Assembly: GCF_036700095.1 (NCBI RefSeq)
Contig: NZ_CP144918.1
Location: 1,861,001-1,925,000, forward strand
Source of the DNA: Pelagerythrobacter marensis
GTDB taxonomy: Bacteria; Pseudomonadota; Alphaproteobacteria; Sphingomonadales; Sphingomonadaceae
DNA length: 64,000 bases
Direction of reading: 5' to 3'
The translations under genes and the position numbers were made by a program. The notes beneath the pieces are model-generated. The model did not search any database, was not told where the DNA came from, and saw only the letters and a program-made list of their open reading frames with translations. Positions 10,171-19,362 of the stretch are shown here, piece after piece. How positions within the stretch are numbered: the first letter of the stretch is position 1; every line of letters starts with the position of its first letter.

Positions 10171-11133
10171 ATGAGCGATTCCGGCATGAACCACAAGTCG
10201 CAGACGCCGATCGAGGCCGTCCTGAGCGGCGAACTGGCGCGGGGCGACGTCGTGCTTGGCACGGCCGGCCCGATGCTGGGCATGTTGCTCGCCAATTACG
10301 GCAATGCCCTGTTCAGCGACGAGGTCGTGGCCCAGGTTCGCGGCATGGGCGCCCATGTCGCCCGGCAACTGCTGTTCGCCCAGGCGAGCGCAGCCGGGAT
10401 GGCGGACCCGCCGGCCTTTGCCGGCCCCCGGTGCGACGATCTGGCGGAGCGCATTCTGCGCGACCCGCGCTTTCTCGGGCATTGCCATGCCCTTGCTCTC
10501 GAATACCGGCTCGCCGTCCGGCTCGAGGCGCGCAGTTCGATCGACCCGGTTCTTTCGCCTGCGCTGCAGACGCTGATCGCATCCCCGGACGGCGAGACCG
10601 CGCGGCTGGCGATGCAGCTGCTTTCCGCGCAGGCGCGCTTCGTTCAGCAGCAGCGCCGCATGGAGCTGCCGCTCGACGAATTGCCGGGCCGATTGTTCGA
10701 GGATGCGCTTGCCGCCTGGCGCGCATCGGCGAGCGGCACCGACGGCCATGCCGTGGACCAGGCCGACCGGCACCTGCGCGAGGCGCACGCCGCGCAGGCG
10801 TGCCGCCTGTCGCTGCTTGCCCGGGTCGCGGCGCTGGCCGATGCGTCCGACGAGCAGTCGCTGTCGATCGAACACCTCGGCGTGGCGATCTTCTTGTCCT
10901 CGCTGGCCGCAGCCGCGGGGCAGGGGCGCGACCTGATGGCCCTCGCCACCGATGAAAGCCAGGTCGGCCGACTGGCGCTGGCCCTGCGCGCCGCGGGTGC
11001 CGGGCCCGACCGGATCGCCGAGCAATTCGTGCTGATCCACCCGGAAATCGCTTTGCCCGATGCTTTCGATACTTTGCGGGCGGATCGCGCGGCGGCCATT
11101 CTGGCCACGTCCGGGCGCAAGGAGCTGGGCTGA
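10171..11133 (+). CDS. Hypothetical helical protein, 320 residues
   Basis: I do not recognise a named family. The protein is alanine- and leucine-rich and predicted mostly alpha-helical, with no signal peptide and no membrane segment. It starts nine bases after the previous gene and ends four bases before the kinase-like gene, so the three are almost certainly co-transcribed. A role linked to the degenerate phosphotransfer proteins on either side is an inference from position only. Confidence 0.7.
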   Translation: MSDSGMNHKSQTPIEAVLSGELARGDVVLGTAGPMLGMLLANYGNALFSDEVVAQVRGMGAHVARQLLFAQASAAGMADPPAFAGPRCDDLAERILRDPRFLGHCHALALEYRLAVRLEARSSIDPVLSPALQTLIASPDGETARLAMQLLSAQARFVQQQRRMELPLDELPGRLFEDALAAWRASASGTDGHAVDQADRHLREAHAAQACRLSLLARVAALADASDEQSLSIEHLGVAIFLSSLAAAAGQGRDLMALATDESQVGRLALALRAAGAGPDRIAEQFVLIHPEIALPDAFDTLRADRAAAILATSGRKELG

Positions 11134-11137
11134 AGCC

Positions 11138-12541
11138 ATGAACGCGCAATCTTCCGGTTTTCTTGCCCGCGGACGGGTCGATGCCGACGACCGCCTGATC
11201 GAGGCCGACGAACCCATCGCCGGCCTTCAGCGCCAATGCGGCGGCGAGATCCCCGGGCCGCTGGCGATCCCTGCCTTGCGCAACGCGATCGGCCGGGCGC
11301 GCATGGCGGGCAGGCGCTTCGGCACCGGGTTCGAGGCGCAGGGCGACGACGAAATCGTCCGGGCGCGGGTCGAAATCTTTCCCCATACCGATCGCGGCGG
11401 CGAATGCTCGATCGGCGTTACCGACTGGCAGGTCTCGCCCGTGCCGGGGGAAAGCGACGCCCAGGCCGCGACGCGCCGTCTGGAAATCGAGCGCAATGTC
11501 GCGGAGCTGTGGGCGCGCCTCGATTCGGCGCAATGCGTTCTCGCGGTGGAAACGCAGGCGCCCGATCTCGAGCCGCTGGGCCGGCGTATGCGCGAACGGC
11601 TGGGATATCCCTGGACCGACTTCGTCGAATTGCCCGGCACGGTACACCGGCAACCGCTGCACTGGCGCCTGCTCGACGACACCCGGGTCCGGGTGCCGGA
11701 ATCGCAGCGCGAATGGAAAGTCGTGCTGGCGCCGCTCGGCCCGCAGGACCGGGGGAGCCGCGGTTTCGACTTGTTCCTGGTCGCGGATTCGGCCCCTGTC
11801 CCGGGCCGGCCCGAAAGCGGCGCGGAACCGGCCGCCCCCCCGGTGACCCGCAGGATCGGGCAGGAACTGTCGCCCGTCCTGCGCCAGCCGATCGCTCGCA
11901 TCATTGCCAATGCGGAAACGATCCGCACCCGTCTGGCCGGGCCTCTGGCGGAAGAATACAGCAACTATGCGGCGGACATTGCCGCGGCAGGGCAGCATCT
12001 GCTGGCGCTGATCGACGACCTGTCCGATCTCGAAGTCGTGGAATCGGAAGATTTCGCCACGGCGCCGGACCGGATCGATCTGGGCGACGTCGCCCGGCGC
12101 GCGGCGGGCATTCTCGCGGTTCGGGCCAGGGAACGGCACATCGAACTGGTCGCCCCGGAAGAAGGGCAATCGGTCCCGGCGATCGCGGAGTTCCGCCGGG
12201 TCCTGCAGATATTGCTCAACCTTCTGGGCAATGCGATCCGCTACGCGCCCGAAGGTTCGACCGTGCGGCTGAAGCTTTCGGCCAGGAAAGGGCGCGCGCG
12301 CGTCAGCGTGATCGACCAGGGGGCGGGCCTGTCAGCGGAGCAGCAGGCGCGCGTGTTCGAGAAGTTCGAACGCCTGGGCCGCAGCGGCGACGGCGGTTCG
12401 GGGCTGGGCCTTTACATTTCCCGCCGGCTGGCCCGCGCGATGGGGGGCGATCTTTCGGTCAAGAGCAAGCCGGGCCAGGGCGCGAGCTTCCGCCTCGACC
12501 TCCCCCTCGATCGCGCGAAAAGCGAGACGTCATCCGGCTAA
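11138..12541 (+). CDS. Histidine-kinase-like protein with intact ATPase domain but no H-box histidine
   Basis: The protein has 467 residues. Residues 1-230 form an unknown, possibly PAS-like, sensor region without membrane segments. Residues about 240-305 match a HisKA dimerisation domain, but the usual HELRTPL is replaced by PVLRQPI, so proline (about residue 246) stands where histidine is expected. The C-terminal HATPase domain looks complete: N-box LLNLLGNAIRYAPEG, G1-type DQGAGLS, F-box FEKFERLG and G2 GGSGLGLYISRRLA. This predicts ATP binding without autophosphorylation at the standard site, as in DivL-type atypical kinases. The ATG at 11138 follows the upstream stop by four bases. Confidence 0.8.
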   Translation: MNAQSSGFLARGRVDADDRLIEADEPIAGLQRQCGGEIPGPLAIPALRNAIGRARMAGRRFGTGFEAQGDDEIVRARVEIFPHTDRGGECSIGVTDWQVSPVPGESDAQAATRRLEIERNVAELWARLDSAQCVLAVETQAPDLEPLGRRMRERLGYPWTDFVELPGTVHRQPLHWRLLDDTRVRVPESQREWKVVLAPLGPQDRGSRGFDLFLVADSAPVPGRPESGAEPAAPPVTRRIGQELSPVLRQPIARIIANAETIRTRLAGPLAEEYSNYAADIAAAGQHLLALIDDLSDLEVVESEDFATAPDRIDLGDVARRAAGILAVRARERHIELVAPEEGQSVPAIAEFRRVLQILLNLLGNAIRYAPEGSTVRLKLSARKGRARVSVIDQGAGLSAEQQARVFEKFERLGRSGDGGSGLGLYISRRLARAMGGDLSVKSKPGQGASFRLDLPLDRAKSETSSG

Positions 12542-12690
12542 CGCCCTCCGAGTCCCCGCGAAGGCGGGGACCTCAGGCCATCGGCGCTGCGTTTGAAACT
12601 TCCCGAGCCCCAGCGCAGGCTGGGGCCTCAGGCCACTGGCGTGTCGCCTGTTAGCACGAGGTCCCAGCCTTCGCTGGGACTCGGAAAGGG
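12541..12690. repeat. GC-rich palindromic repeats left of the first RNA element
   Basis: Three hairpin-forming units follow one another: around 12552-12572 (GTCCCCGC/GCGGGGAC type), 12605-12625 (AGCCCCAGC with GCTGGGGC) and 12661-12680 (GTCCCAGC with GCTGGGAC). Each is followed by CTCAGG or CTCGG. They match the REP-like units around the second element and at 61375-61485. No gene is seen in this stretch. Confidence 0.8.
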
Positions 12691-12713
12691 GGCCGGGTTA
12701 TGGCGAAAATGGC

Positions 12714-12742
12714 TTGACAATTGTAACCCATTGGGTTATAGG
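12714..12742 (+). promoter_or_regulatory. Promoter with palindromic operator, first RNA element
   Basis: TTGACA (12714-12719), a 17-base spacer and TATAGG (12737-12742) make a strong sigma-70 type promoter. The spacer and -10 contain the palindrome TAACCCA-T-TGGGTTA (12724-12738). A repressor bound there would block RNA polymerase. The same arrangement recurs at 50297-50325 with matching symmetry. Confidence 0.7.
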
Positions 12743-12748
12743 AGCCCA

Positions 12749-13220
12749 GCCAGCACACTCTGGCACACAGCGACGGGGGCGGAGCGTGTACGCGTCACGT
12801 AAGTCCGCTTCGTCCAGACGGCCGGTGCCTCGGGGGGCTAGTGACCTTCAGAGAAAGCCCCCTTTGCCGGTATGCGAGGAGTTTTCGGGGGACCTGTCCC
12901 TTCCCGCCCTGCGGTGGGCCTCAACGCCGCAGAGCCAGGGACACCCCCCGACGGATACGGTGCCGGCGAGCCCTGGCCGTATCTCGCCTCGCAGCCCTCA
13001 GGGCCGAGCGGAAGGTTGCCGTAACCCCTTTCGCCGTTCGCAACGATGTTACCAAGGCAACCCTGTGACGCCCAGGTGGCAATCCTGTGATGCCCAGGCG
13101 GCACCGGCCGATTCCGTCCGCTTGCCTGTATGCCCTGGCGTAAGGTCCGCACTCGCCAGCGGATGGTGGGGTGTGTCAGTCTGCCTTTCCGTTTCTCTCC
13201 CCTCCGTTTCCCCCTTCACC
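12749..13220 (+). ncRNA. Conserved structured RNA candidate, copy 1
   Basis: About 470 bases downstream of a strong promoter, in a gene-free gap, nearly identical to 50332-50810. Between 12805 and 13125 I count only three differences from copy 2, one being a single-base deletion in a C run that shifts every reading frame; this argues against a protein product. Stems conserved in both copies are 12833-12839 with 12856-12862; 12934-12940 (GCCAGGG) with 12971-12977; 12954-12959 (GATACG) with 12978-12983, which crosses the previous pairing and so is either a pseudoknot or an alternative fold; and 13014-13025 with 13048-13062 (GGTTGCC/GGCAACC continued by GTAAC/GTTAC). An imperfect 20-base tandem unit lies at about 13062-13103. 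The exact ends are estimates. Confidence 0.6.
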
Positions 13221-13360
13221 GATCCCCAGCGCAGGCTGGGGTCTCGTGCTAACAGGCGACCCGCCAGCGGCCTGAGACCCCAGCCTGCGCTGGGGATCGG
13301 GGAGGCATCAGACGACACGCCAGCGGCCTGAGGCCCCTGCCTTCGCAGGGGCTCGGGAGG
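13220..13360. repeat. GC-rich palindromic repeats right of the first RNA element
   Basis: Three more REP-like units occur at about 13222-13245, 13276-13300 and 13333-13355, each a CCCAGC...GCTGGG or CCCCTGC...GCAGGGG palindrome next to GGCCTGAG. The first and second are in opposite orientation and can pair with each other. The first unit may end the RNA transcript, although no U-tract follows. Confidence 0.75.
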
Positions 13361-13398
13361 GGGCGTTCGCGGGGAACGAGGCGCCGCGCAAAGCGCCT

Positions 13399-13590
13399 CT
13401 AGCGGCGCCGGCTGGCGAGCCAGAACAGCAGCGCGCCCGCGAGGAAGGCGAGAGCGCCGTTGATCGCCCATTGCCGCTCGGCCAGCATGAAGCTTTCCGC
13501 CGGCCACATGACGAGGCCGAGCCCCTGAAGCGTCCACAGGCCGCCGGCAAGCATCAGGGCAACGCCGGCAACCTGCAGGACGAACTTCAT
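13399..13590 (-). CDS. Small two-helix membrane protein
   Basis: A 63-residue protein with two hydrophobic segments (about 3-28 and 40-58) and a C-terminal RRR. It resembles the small uncharacterised membrane proteins found beside gltA in sphingomonads. Its start (13590) lies directly next to the gltA stop (13592), so it is probably the last gene of a gltX-gltA transcript. Function unknown. Confidence 0.65.
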   Translation of the reverse strand: MKFVLQVAGVALMLAGGLWTLQGLGLVMWPAESFMLAERQWAINGALAFLAGALLFWLASRRR

Positions 13591-13591
13591 C

Positions 13592-14878
13592 TCAGCGCTT
13601 GTCTATCGGAACGTAATCGCGCTCGGTCGGGCCGGTGTAGAGCTGGCGCGGGCGGCCGATGACCTGGCCGGGATCCGAGATCATCTCGTTCCACTGCGCG
13701 ACCCAGCCGACCGTGCGGGCGAGCGCGAAGAGCGCGGTGAACATCGTGGTCGGGAAACCGATCGCCGAAAGAATGATGCCCGAATAGAAATCGACGTTCG
13801 GAAACAGCTTCTTTTCCTTGAAGTAATCGTCGTTGAGCGCGATTTCCTCCAGCCGCAGCGCGGTTTCGAACACGGGGTCGGAGACCTTGAGCGCGTCGAA
13901 CACCTCGCGCACCGTCTTCTGCATGACAGTCGCGCGCGGGTCGTAGTTCTTGTAGACGCGGTGGCCGAAGCCCATCAGGCGGAACGGATCGTTCTTGTCC
14001 TTCGCGCGCTCGATATAATGCGGGATGCGATCGGGCGTGCCGATTTCCTTCAGCATGTTCAGCGCCGCCTCGTTCGCGCCCCCGTGCGCCGGGCCCCAGA
14101 GGCAGGCGATGCCCGCCGCGATGCAGGCGAAGGGGTTGGCGCCCGACGAGCCGGCGAGGCGCACGGTCGAGGTCGAGGCGTTCTGTTCGTGGTCGGCGTG
14201 GAGGATGAAGATCCGGTCCATCGCCTTTTCCACCGCGGGGTGAAGCTCGTATTCCTCCGCCGGCACGCCGAAGGTCATGCGCATGAAATTGCCGGTGTAG
14301 CTGAGCGAGTTGTCGGGATAGAGGAACGGCTGCCCGATCGAATACTTGTAAGCCATCGCCGCGATCGTCGGCATCTTGGCGATCAGGCGGTGGCTCGAAA
14401 TCTTGCGATGTTCGGGATCGGAGATGTCGGTGCTGTCGTGGTAGAACGCCGACAGCGCCCCGACCACGCCGCACATGATCGCCATCGGATGCGCATCGCG
14501 GCGGAAACCGCGATAGAATGTCGCCAGCTGCTCGTGCAGCATCGTGTGCCGGGTGATCGTGTAGTCGAAATCGTCCAGTTCCTGCTGCGTCGGCAGTTCG
14601 CCGTTGAGCAGCAGATAGGCGACTTCCATGAAGCTCGATTGTTCGGCCAGTTGCCCGATCGGATAGCCGCGATGGAGGAGGACGCCTTCCTCGCCGTCGA
14701 TATAGGTCAGCGCGCTTTCGCAACTGGCGGTGGACTTGTAGCCGGGATCGAACGTGAACGCGCCGGTGCTGCCATAGAGCTTGCGGATATCGATCACGTC
14801 GGGACCGACGCTGCCCTCGAGAACCGGAAAGTCGTAACTCTTGCCCCCGAAATCGAGTTTCGCCTGCTTGTCCGCCAA
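13592..14878 (-). CDS. gltA: Citrate synthase
   Basis: Type II hexameric-class citrate synthase of 428 residues, condensing oxaloacetate and acetyl-CoA at the entry of the TCA cycle. Catalytic regions are visible: [29 protein letters not shown] and [15 protein letters not shown] with the conserved histidines and aspartate. The frame is open upstream, but I chose TTG at 14878, just after AGGAGAA, because translation then begins with [13 protein letters not shown] as in the family; no ATG fits. It lies downstream of gltX on the same strand. Confidence 0.95.
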   Translation of the reverse strand: MADKQAKLDFGGKSYDFPVLEGSVGPDVIDIRKLYGSTGAFTFDPGYKSTASCESALTYIDGEEGVLLHRGYPIGQLAEQSSFMEVAYLLLNGELPTQQELDDFDYTITRHTMLHEQLATFYRGFRRDAHPMAIMCGVVGALSAFYHDSTDISDPEHRKISSHRLIAKMPTIAAMAYKYSIGQPFLYPDNSLSYTGNFMRMTFGVPAEEYELHPAVEKAMDRIFILHADHEQNASTSTVRLAGSSGANPFACIAAGIACLWGPAHGGANEAALNMLKEIGTPDRIPHYIERAKDKNDPFRLMGFGHRVYKNYDPRATVMQKTVREVFDALKVSDPVFETALRLEEIALNDDYFKEKKLFPNVDFYSGIILSAIGFPTTMFTALFALARTVGWVAQWNEMISDPGQVIGRPRQLYTGPTERDYVPIDKR

Positions 14879-14900
14879 ATTCGTTCTCCTTCTCGCTATC

Positions 14901-16313
14901 TTATCGTTCGGCTGCCGGAGCGGCCTGCGCGTCCAGCCGCGCGAGAGCCTCTTCCCGTCCGAGCAGGACCAGCACATCGAAAATTCCGGGTGACGTCGTC
15001 GTCCCCGTCAACGCCGCGCGCATCGGTTGCGCGAGCTTGCCGAGACCCAGTTCGAGCTCCTCGGCGAGTGATTTCGTAGTGGCTTCGAGAGCCTCGATTG
15101 TCCAGTTATTTTCGGCTCGCAGCCGGTCGCTCACCCGACGCAAAATTGCGCGCGCATCGCCTTCGAGCAGCGATGCGGCCTTGTCGGTCAGCGAAAGGGG
15201 GCGGGTCTTGAACAAGAAGGCCGCCCCTTCGGCCAGCGCGTCGAGATCGCGCGCGCGGGTCTTGAGCACCGGCATGGCGCGCGCCAGCAGCGCCTCGTCG
15301 GTCGGCAGGTCGATCCGTTCGGCCACCAGCCGCGCCAGGCGCGCATCGTCGGCCGCGCGGATATAGTGGCCGTTGAGGTTCTGCAGCTTCTTCAGGTCGA
15401 AGCGCGAAGGGCTCTTGCCCACGCCGTCCAGGTCGAACAGCGCGATCGCCTCTTCCCGGTCGATCTCTTCCCGGTCGCCGTGGCCCCAGCCGAGCCGCAG
15501 GAGATAGTTGAACAGCGCTTCGGGCAGAATGCCGAACTCGTCGCGGTAGGTTTCCGCGCCCAGCGCGCCGTGCCGCTTCGACAGCTTGGCTCCGTCGCTG
15601 CCGTGGATCAGCGGGATGTGCGCATAAACCGGCTCCGGCCAGCCCATCGCGCGATAGATCGGCAGCTGGCGGAAGGCGTTGTTGAGATGATCGTCGCCGC
15701 GAATGACGTGGGTGACGCCCATGTCGTGATCGTCCACCACCACCGCCAGCATGTAAGTCGGGCTGCCGTCGGCGCGCAGCAGGACATAGTCGTCCAGTTC
15801 GGCATTGCGCACGGTCACACGGCCCTGAACCCGGTCGTCGATCGCGGTTTCGCCGTCCTGCGGCGTTTTCAGGCGGACCACGAAAGGCGCGCCGGTCGGG
15901 GCATCGGCCGGATCGCGGTCGCGCCAGCGCCCGTCGTAGCGCAGCGGCTGCTTCGCCGCGCGCTGGGCGGCGCGCATGTCCTCCAGCTCTTCGGGCGTGG
16001 CGTAGCACTTGTAGGCATAGCCGGCGGCGAGCAGCTGCTCGGCCACCTCGACATGGCGGGCGCCGCGTTCGGACTGGAACACGACATCCCCGTCCCAATC
16101 GAGCCCGAGCCAGGCGAGCCCGTCCAGAATCGCGTCAATCGCCTCGGGCGTGGAGCGCTTGCGATCGGTATCCTCGATCCGCAGCAGCGCCCTGCCGCCG
16201 TGGTGGCGGGCATAGAGCCAGTTGAACAGCGCGGTGCGCGCACCGCCGATATGAAGGAATCCGGTCGGCGAAGGGGCGAAGCGCGTCACGACCTGTCCGC
16301 TATCGCTTGCCAT
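14901..16313 (-). CDS. gltX: Glutamate--tRNA ligase
   Basis: Class I aminoacyl-tRNA synthetase of 470 residues that charges tRNA-Glu, and possibly tRNA-Gln as the first step of the indirect route. The HIGH-type motif HIGGART is at residue 21 and the KMSKS-type loop is KLSKRHG near residue 245. The C-terminal helical anticodon-binding part is of normal length. It is divergent from comEC, and their start regions overlap or nearly touch, so the two promoters must be interleaved. Confidence 0.96.
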   Translation of the reverse strand: MASDSGQVVTRFAPSPTGFLHIGGARTALFNWLYARHHGGRALLRIEDTDRKRSTPEAIDAILDGLAWLGLDWDGDVVFQSERGARHVEVAEQLLAAGYAYKCYATPEELEDMRAAQRAAKQPLRYDGRWRDRDPADAPTGAPFVVRLKTPQDGETAIDDRVQGRVTVRNAELDDYVLLRADGSPTYMLAVVVDDHDMGVTHVIRGDDHLNNAFRQLPIYRAMGWPEPVYAHIPLIHGSDGAKLSKRHGALGAETYRDEFGILPEALFNYLLRLGWGHGDREEIDREEAIALFDLDGVGKSPSRFDLKKLQNLNGHYIRAADDARLARLVAERIDLPTDEALLARAMPVLKTRARDLDALAEGAAFLFKTRPLSLTDKAASLLEGDARAILRRVSDRLRAENNWTIEALEATTKSLAEELELGLGKLAQPMRAALTGTTTSPGIFDVLVLLGREEALARLDAQAAPAAER

Positions 16314-16333
16314 ATCCGACCTGTTCCTTTCCT

Positions 16334-18535
16334 ATGCTGCCTATGGCAACGGGGGTGCCCGAAGTTCCGCTGGGGGGCGGGTCCGAGCGGCCCGATGCTG
16401 CGGTGCAGCGCAATTGGCGCAGCGCGGCCCGTTTGTCCAGTGTCGCGGACGGCCTGGCCGACCGGGCGGAGGCATTCCTGGCCGCAGCGGGCTTCGATCG
16501 CGGCCCCTGGCTGGCCGTCGCCTTCGCCGCGGGAATAGCGGCCTGGTTCCTGCTTGCATCGCCCTGGCAGTGGGCCGGCGCGATGGCCGCCGGCGCTTTC
16601 CTGGCTCTGGCCGCCGCCTCGACGGGGAGCGATCGCCGCGAACGGCCCGGGCTGCGGCTCGCGGTCGCATCGCTGTCGATCCTGTTCGTCGCCGGAATAG
16701 CCGTCGTCTGGCTGCGCTCCGAGATCGTCGGCGCCGAACCGTTGGACCGGCCGCGGGTGGAGCGGATCGAGGCCCGCGTGCTCGACCGGATCGAACAGCC
16801 GGCCGAAGAGCGCGTGCGGATCGTGCTGGCCTATCGCGATGCCGAGGCGGCGATGGCGCGCAAGGTGCGCGTCAACGTCCCGCTCGGCGAGGACCTGCCG
16901 GGGCTGGGCGAAGGCGCGATCGTGCGGCTGCGCGCGCGGTTGATGCCGCCGTCGCCGCCGATGCTACCGGGCGGATACGATTTCGCCCGCGCGGCCTGGT
17001 TCCAGGGGTTTGCCGCGACCGGTTCGCTGATCGGCGGGATCGAAATCGTCCGGCCGGCCGAAGAAGGGGGCACGCTGGCAAGCGTCCAGCGGCGGCTGGC
17101 CGCGCACGTCCGTTCCAGCCTGCCGGGATCGCCGGGCACGATCGCGGCCACTTTCGCCAGCGGCGACCGCGGCGCGATCGCGCCGGCCGATGAAGCGGCG
17201 ATGCGCGATGCCGGGCTGACGCACCTCCTGGCGATCAGCGGGCTCCATGTCAGCGCCGTGATCGCGGCCGCCTATGTTCTCGCGATCAAGCTGCTCGCGC
17301 TCTGGCCCTGGCTCGCCTTGCGCGTGCGGCTGCCGGTCCTGGCGGCTGCGGCGGCCGCAGGGGCGGGGGTGGCCTATACCCTGCTCACCGGCGCGCAGGT
17401 GCCGACGGTGCGCAGCTGCATCGGCGCGCTGCTGGTGCTGGTCGCCCTGGCGCTGGGTCGCGAGCCGCTGTCGCTCAGGATGGTCGCGGTGGCGGCGATC
17501 TGCGTCCTGCTGCTGTGGCCCGAATCGCTGGTCGGGCCGAGCTTCCAGATGAGCTTTGCGGCGGTGCTGGCGATCGTGGCGCTGCACACCAGCGCGCCGG
17601 TGAAAGCCTTCCTTGCTCCGCGCGACGAGGGATGGCCCGCCTGGTGCGCACGGCGTGCGGCGATGCTGCTGCTGACCGGCCTCGTGATCGAGATCGCGCT
17701 GATGCCGATCGTGCTGTTCCATTTTCACCGGGCGGGGGTCTACGGCGCGCTGGCGAACATGATCGCGATCCCGCTGGTCACGTTCGCCTCGATGCCGCTG
17801 ATCGCCCTGGCGCTCGCGCTCGACCTGTTCGGAGCGGGCGCGCCTGCCTGGTGGCTGGCCGGCAAGTCGCTGGAACTGCTGCTGGCGATTGCCCACTTCA
17901 CCGCCGGCCAGCCCGGTGCGGTCAAGCTCGCGCCGCAGATGGGGTTGGGGACGATCGCGCTCTTCGTCGCCGGGGGGCTGTGGCTGGCGCTATGGCGGGG
18001 GAAGGCACGGCTGCTCGGGCTGGCTCCTGCCGCAATCGCCGCCGCGCTGCTGATCGCGGCGACGCCGGCGCCCGATGTCCTTGTCTCGTCCGACGGGCGG
18101 CACGTGGGGATCGCGGGGGAGGGTGACCGGCTGCTGGTCCTGCGCGACAGCCGCAGCGCTTACGCCCGCGACAACTTGCGCGAACTCGCCGGGCTGCAAG
18201 GCGAGCCGATCCCGCTGGCGCAGTGGCCGGGCGCCCGGTGCAGCCGCGACTTCTGCGTGCTCACCATCCGGCGGGACGGCCGCCCCTGGACTTTGCTGAT
18301 GGCGCGCAGTCGCACCCTGGTGGAAGAGCGCGCGCTCGCCGCCGCCTGCGACCGGGCCGACGTGGTCGTTGCGGACCGCTTCCTGCCGCGAAGCTGCCGC
18401 CCGCGCTGGCTCAAGGCGGACCGCCGCCTGCTGGAACGCACCGGCGGGCTGGCGCTTTACCTCGACCGGCCGCGAATGGTCAGCGGCGCCGAGAGCCAGG
18501 GCGAGCATGGCTGGTGGCGGGGCGCGCGCCGCTAG
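16334..18535 (+). CDS. comEC: ComEC/Rec2 family competence membrane protein
   Basis: About 733 residues. An N-terminal soluble OB-like domain (residues about 110-230) is followed by the multi-pass competence domain (RDAGLTHLLAISGLHVS near residue 293 is the family hallmark) and a C-terminal part corresponding to a shortened beta-lactamase-like domain. The family forms the inner-membrane channel for incoming single-stranded DNA. Zinc-binding HxHxDH residues are absent from the C-terminal part, so nuclease activity is doubtful. Starts at 16307, 16334 and 16343 are all possible; none has a good ribosome site. Confidence 0.85.
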   Translation: MLPMATGVPEVPLGGGSERPDAAVQRNWRSAARLSSVADGLADRAEAFLAAAGFDRGPWLAVAFAAGIAAWFLLASPWQWAGAMAAGAFLALAAASTGSDRRERPGLRLAVASLSILFVAGIAVVWLRSEIVGAEPLDRPRVERIEARVLDRIEQPAEERVRIVLAYRDAEAAMARKVRVNVPLGEDLPGLGEGAIVRLRARLMPPSPPMLPGGYDFARAAWFQGFAATGSLIGGIEIVRPAEEGGTLASVQRRLAAHVRSSLPGSPGTIAATFASGDRGAIAPADEAAMRDAGLTHLLAISGLHVSAVIAAAYVLAIKLLALWPWLALRVRLPVLAAAAAAGAGVAYTLLTGAQVPTVRSCIGALLVLVALALGREPLSLRMVAVAAICVLLLWPESLVGPSFQMSFAAVLAIVALHTSAPVKAFLAPRDEGWPAWCARRAAMLLLTGLVIEIALMPIVLFHFHRAGVYGALANMIAIPLVTFASMPLIALALALDLFGAGAPAWWLAGKSLELLLAIAHFTAGQPGAVKLAPQMGLGTIALFVAGGLWLALWRGKARLLGLAPAAIAAALLIAATPAPDVLVSSDGRHVGIAGEGDRLLVLRDSRSAYARDNLRELAGLQGEPIPLAQWPGARCSRDFCVLTIRRDGRPWTLLMARSRTLVEERALAAACDRADVVVADRFLPRSCRPRWLKADRRLLERTGGLALYLDRPRMVSGAESQGEHGWWRGARR

Positions 18536-18577
18536 CCCGGCAATCGCCCGCAGCCTGCAACCGCGGCCCCTCGCGCG

Positions 18578-19276
18578 TCAGTGGTAGCGGCGCAGAAGGC
18601 CCGAGAGCTTGCCCTGGACCTGAACTTCGTCCGGCCGGTAGACCTGCGATTCGTAGGACCCGTTGGCCGGATCGAGCCGGATCATGCCGTTCTCGCGCCG
18701 CAGATATTTCAGCGTCGCTTCCTCGTTCCGCACGAGCGCGACCACGATTTCGCCGTCGCGGGCGACATCGGTGCGGCGCACGAGCGCGAAATCGCCGTCG
18801 AAAATGCCCGCTTCGATCATCGAATCGCCCGACACCTCCAGCGCATAGTGCTCGCCCGGGCCGAGCAGGGCGGCGGGGACCGGCAGGCTGCTTTGCCCTT
18901 CCAGCGCCTCGATCGGCGCGCCGGCGGCGATCCGGCCGTGGAGCGGGATCTCGATCACGTCGTTCGCCGGCTCGGGCACTGCCTTTTCCGCCCGCCTGGC
19001 GGCCGCGCTCCGCAAGTCGACGACATTGTCGGCCCTGGCGCCGCGCGCGACGGGCGTGGAATCGGCCGGATCGCGCAGCACCTCCAGCGCGCGGGCGCGG
19101 TTGGGTAGGCGACGGATGAAACCGCGTTCCTCCAATGCGGAAATCAGGCGGTGCACGCCCGACTTGCTCTTGAGATCGAGCGCTTCCTTCATTTCCTCGA
19201 ACGAAGGCGAGATGCCGGTTTCTTCCAGCCGCTGCTGGATGAACCGGATCAGCTCGTGCTGCTTTGCCGTCAGCAT
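18578..19276 (-). CDS. lexA: LexA repressor
   Basis: SOS regulator of 232 residues. The N-terminal winged helix (residues 1-65) includes [23 protein letters not shown]. The autocleavage site is the Ala-Gly bond in [10 protein letters not shown], and the catalytic pair is Ser in SGDSM and Lys in EATLKYL. The start is the ATG at 19276; upstream in-frame codons would add 20 residues not found in the family. A perfect SOS box and a good promoter lie just upstream, consistent with autoregulation. It is followed on the other strand by the convergent comEC. Confidence 0.97.
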   Translation of the reverse strand: MLTAKQHELIRFIQQRLEETGISPSFEEMKEALDLKSKSGVHRLISALEERGFIRRLPNRARALEVLRDPADSTPVARGARADNVVDLRSAAARRAEKAVPEPANDVIEIPLHGRIAAGAPIEALEGQSSLPVPAALLGPGEHYALEVSGDSMIEAGIFDGDFALVRRTDVARDGEIVVALVRNEEATLKYLRRENGMIRLDPANGSYESQVYRPDEVQVQGKLSGLLRRYH

Positions 19277-19319
19277 GGCGAAAACTCCCTGGCCGCCTGA
19301 CACGATCGTGCGCGGTTGC

Positions 19320-19334
19320 GAACGAATACGGAAC
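19320..19334 (-). promoter_or_regulatory. SOS box (LexA operator) of lexA
   Basis: Read on the minus strand it is GTTC-CGTATTC-GTTC, the exact alphaproteobacterial LexA site GTTC-N7-GTTC. It sits 44 bases before the lexA ATG and directly downstream of the -10 element. Confidence 0.9.
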
Positions 19335-19362
19335 AATTAGGCAACCTTGCCAGTCAAGTCAA
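19334..19362 (-). promoter_or_regulatory. lexA promoter
   Basis: On the minus strand TTGACT (19362-19357), a 17-base spacer and TAATTG (19339-19334). The -35 overlaps the stop codon of moeA, so lexA has its own promoter inside the end of the upstream gene and does not depend on moaC-moeA transcription. Confidence 0.65.

Noticed and set aside
12714-13331. Open frames of 75-205 codons on both strands within the first RNA element
   Set aside because: A one-base difference in a C run between the two copies shifts the frames, so no common protein is encoded; composition is Arg/Pro/Ser-rich as expected for non-coding GC-rich DNA.
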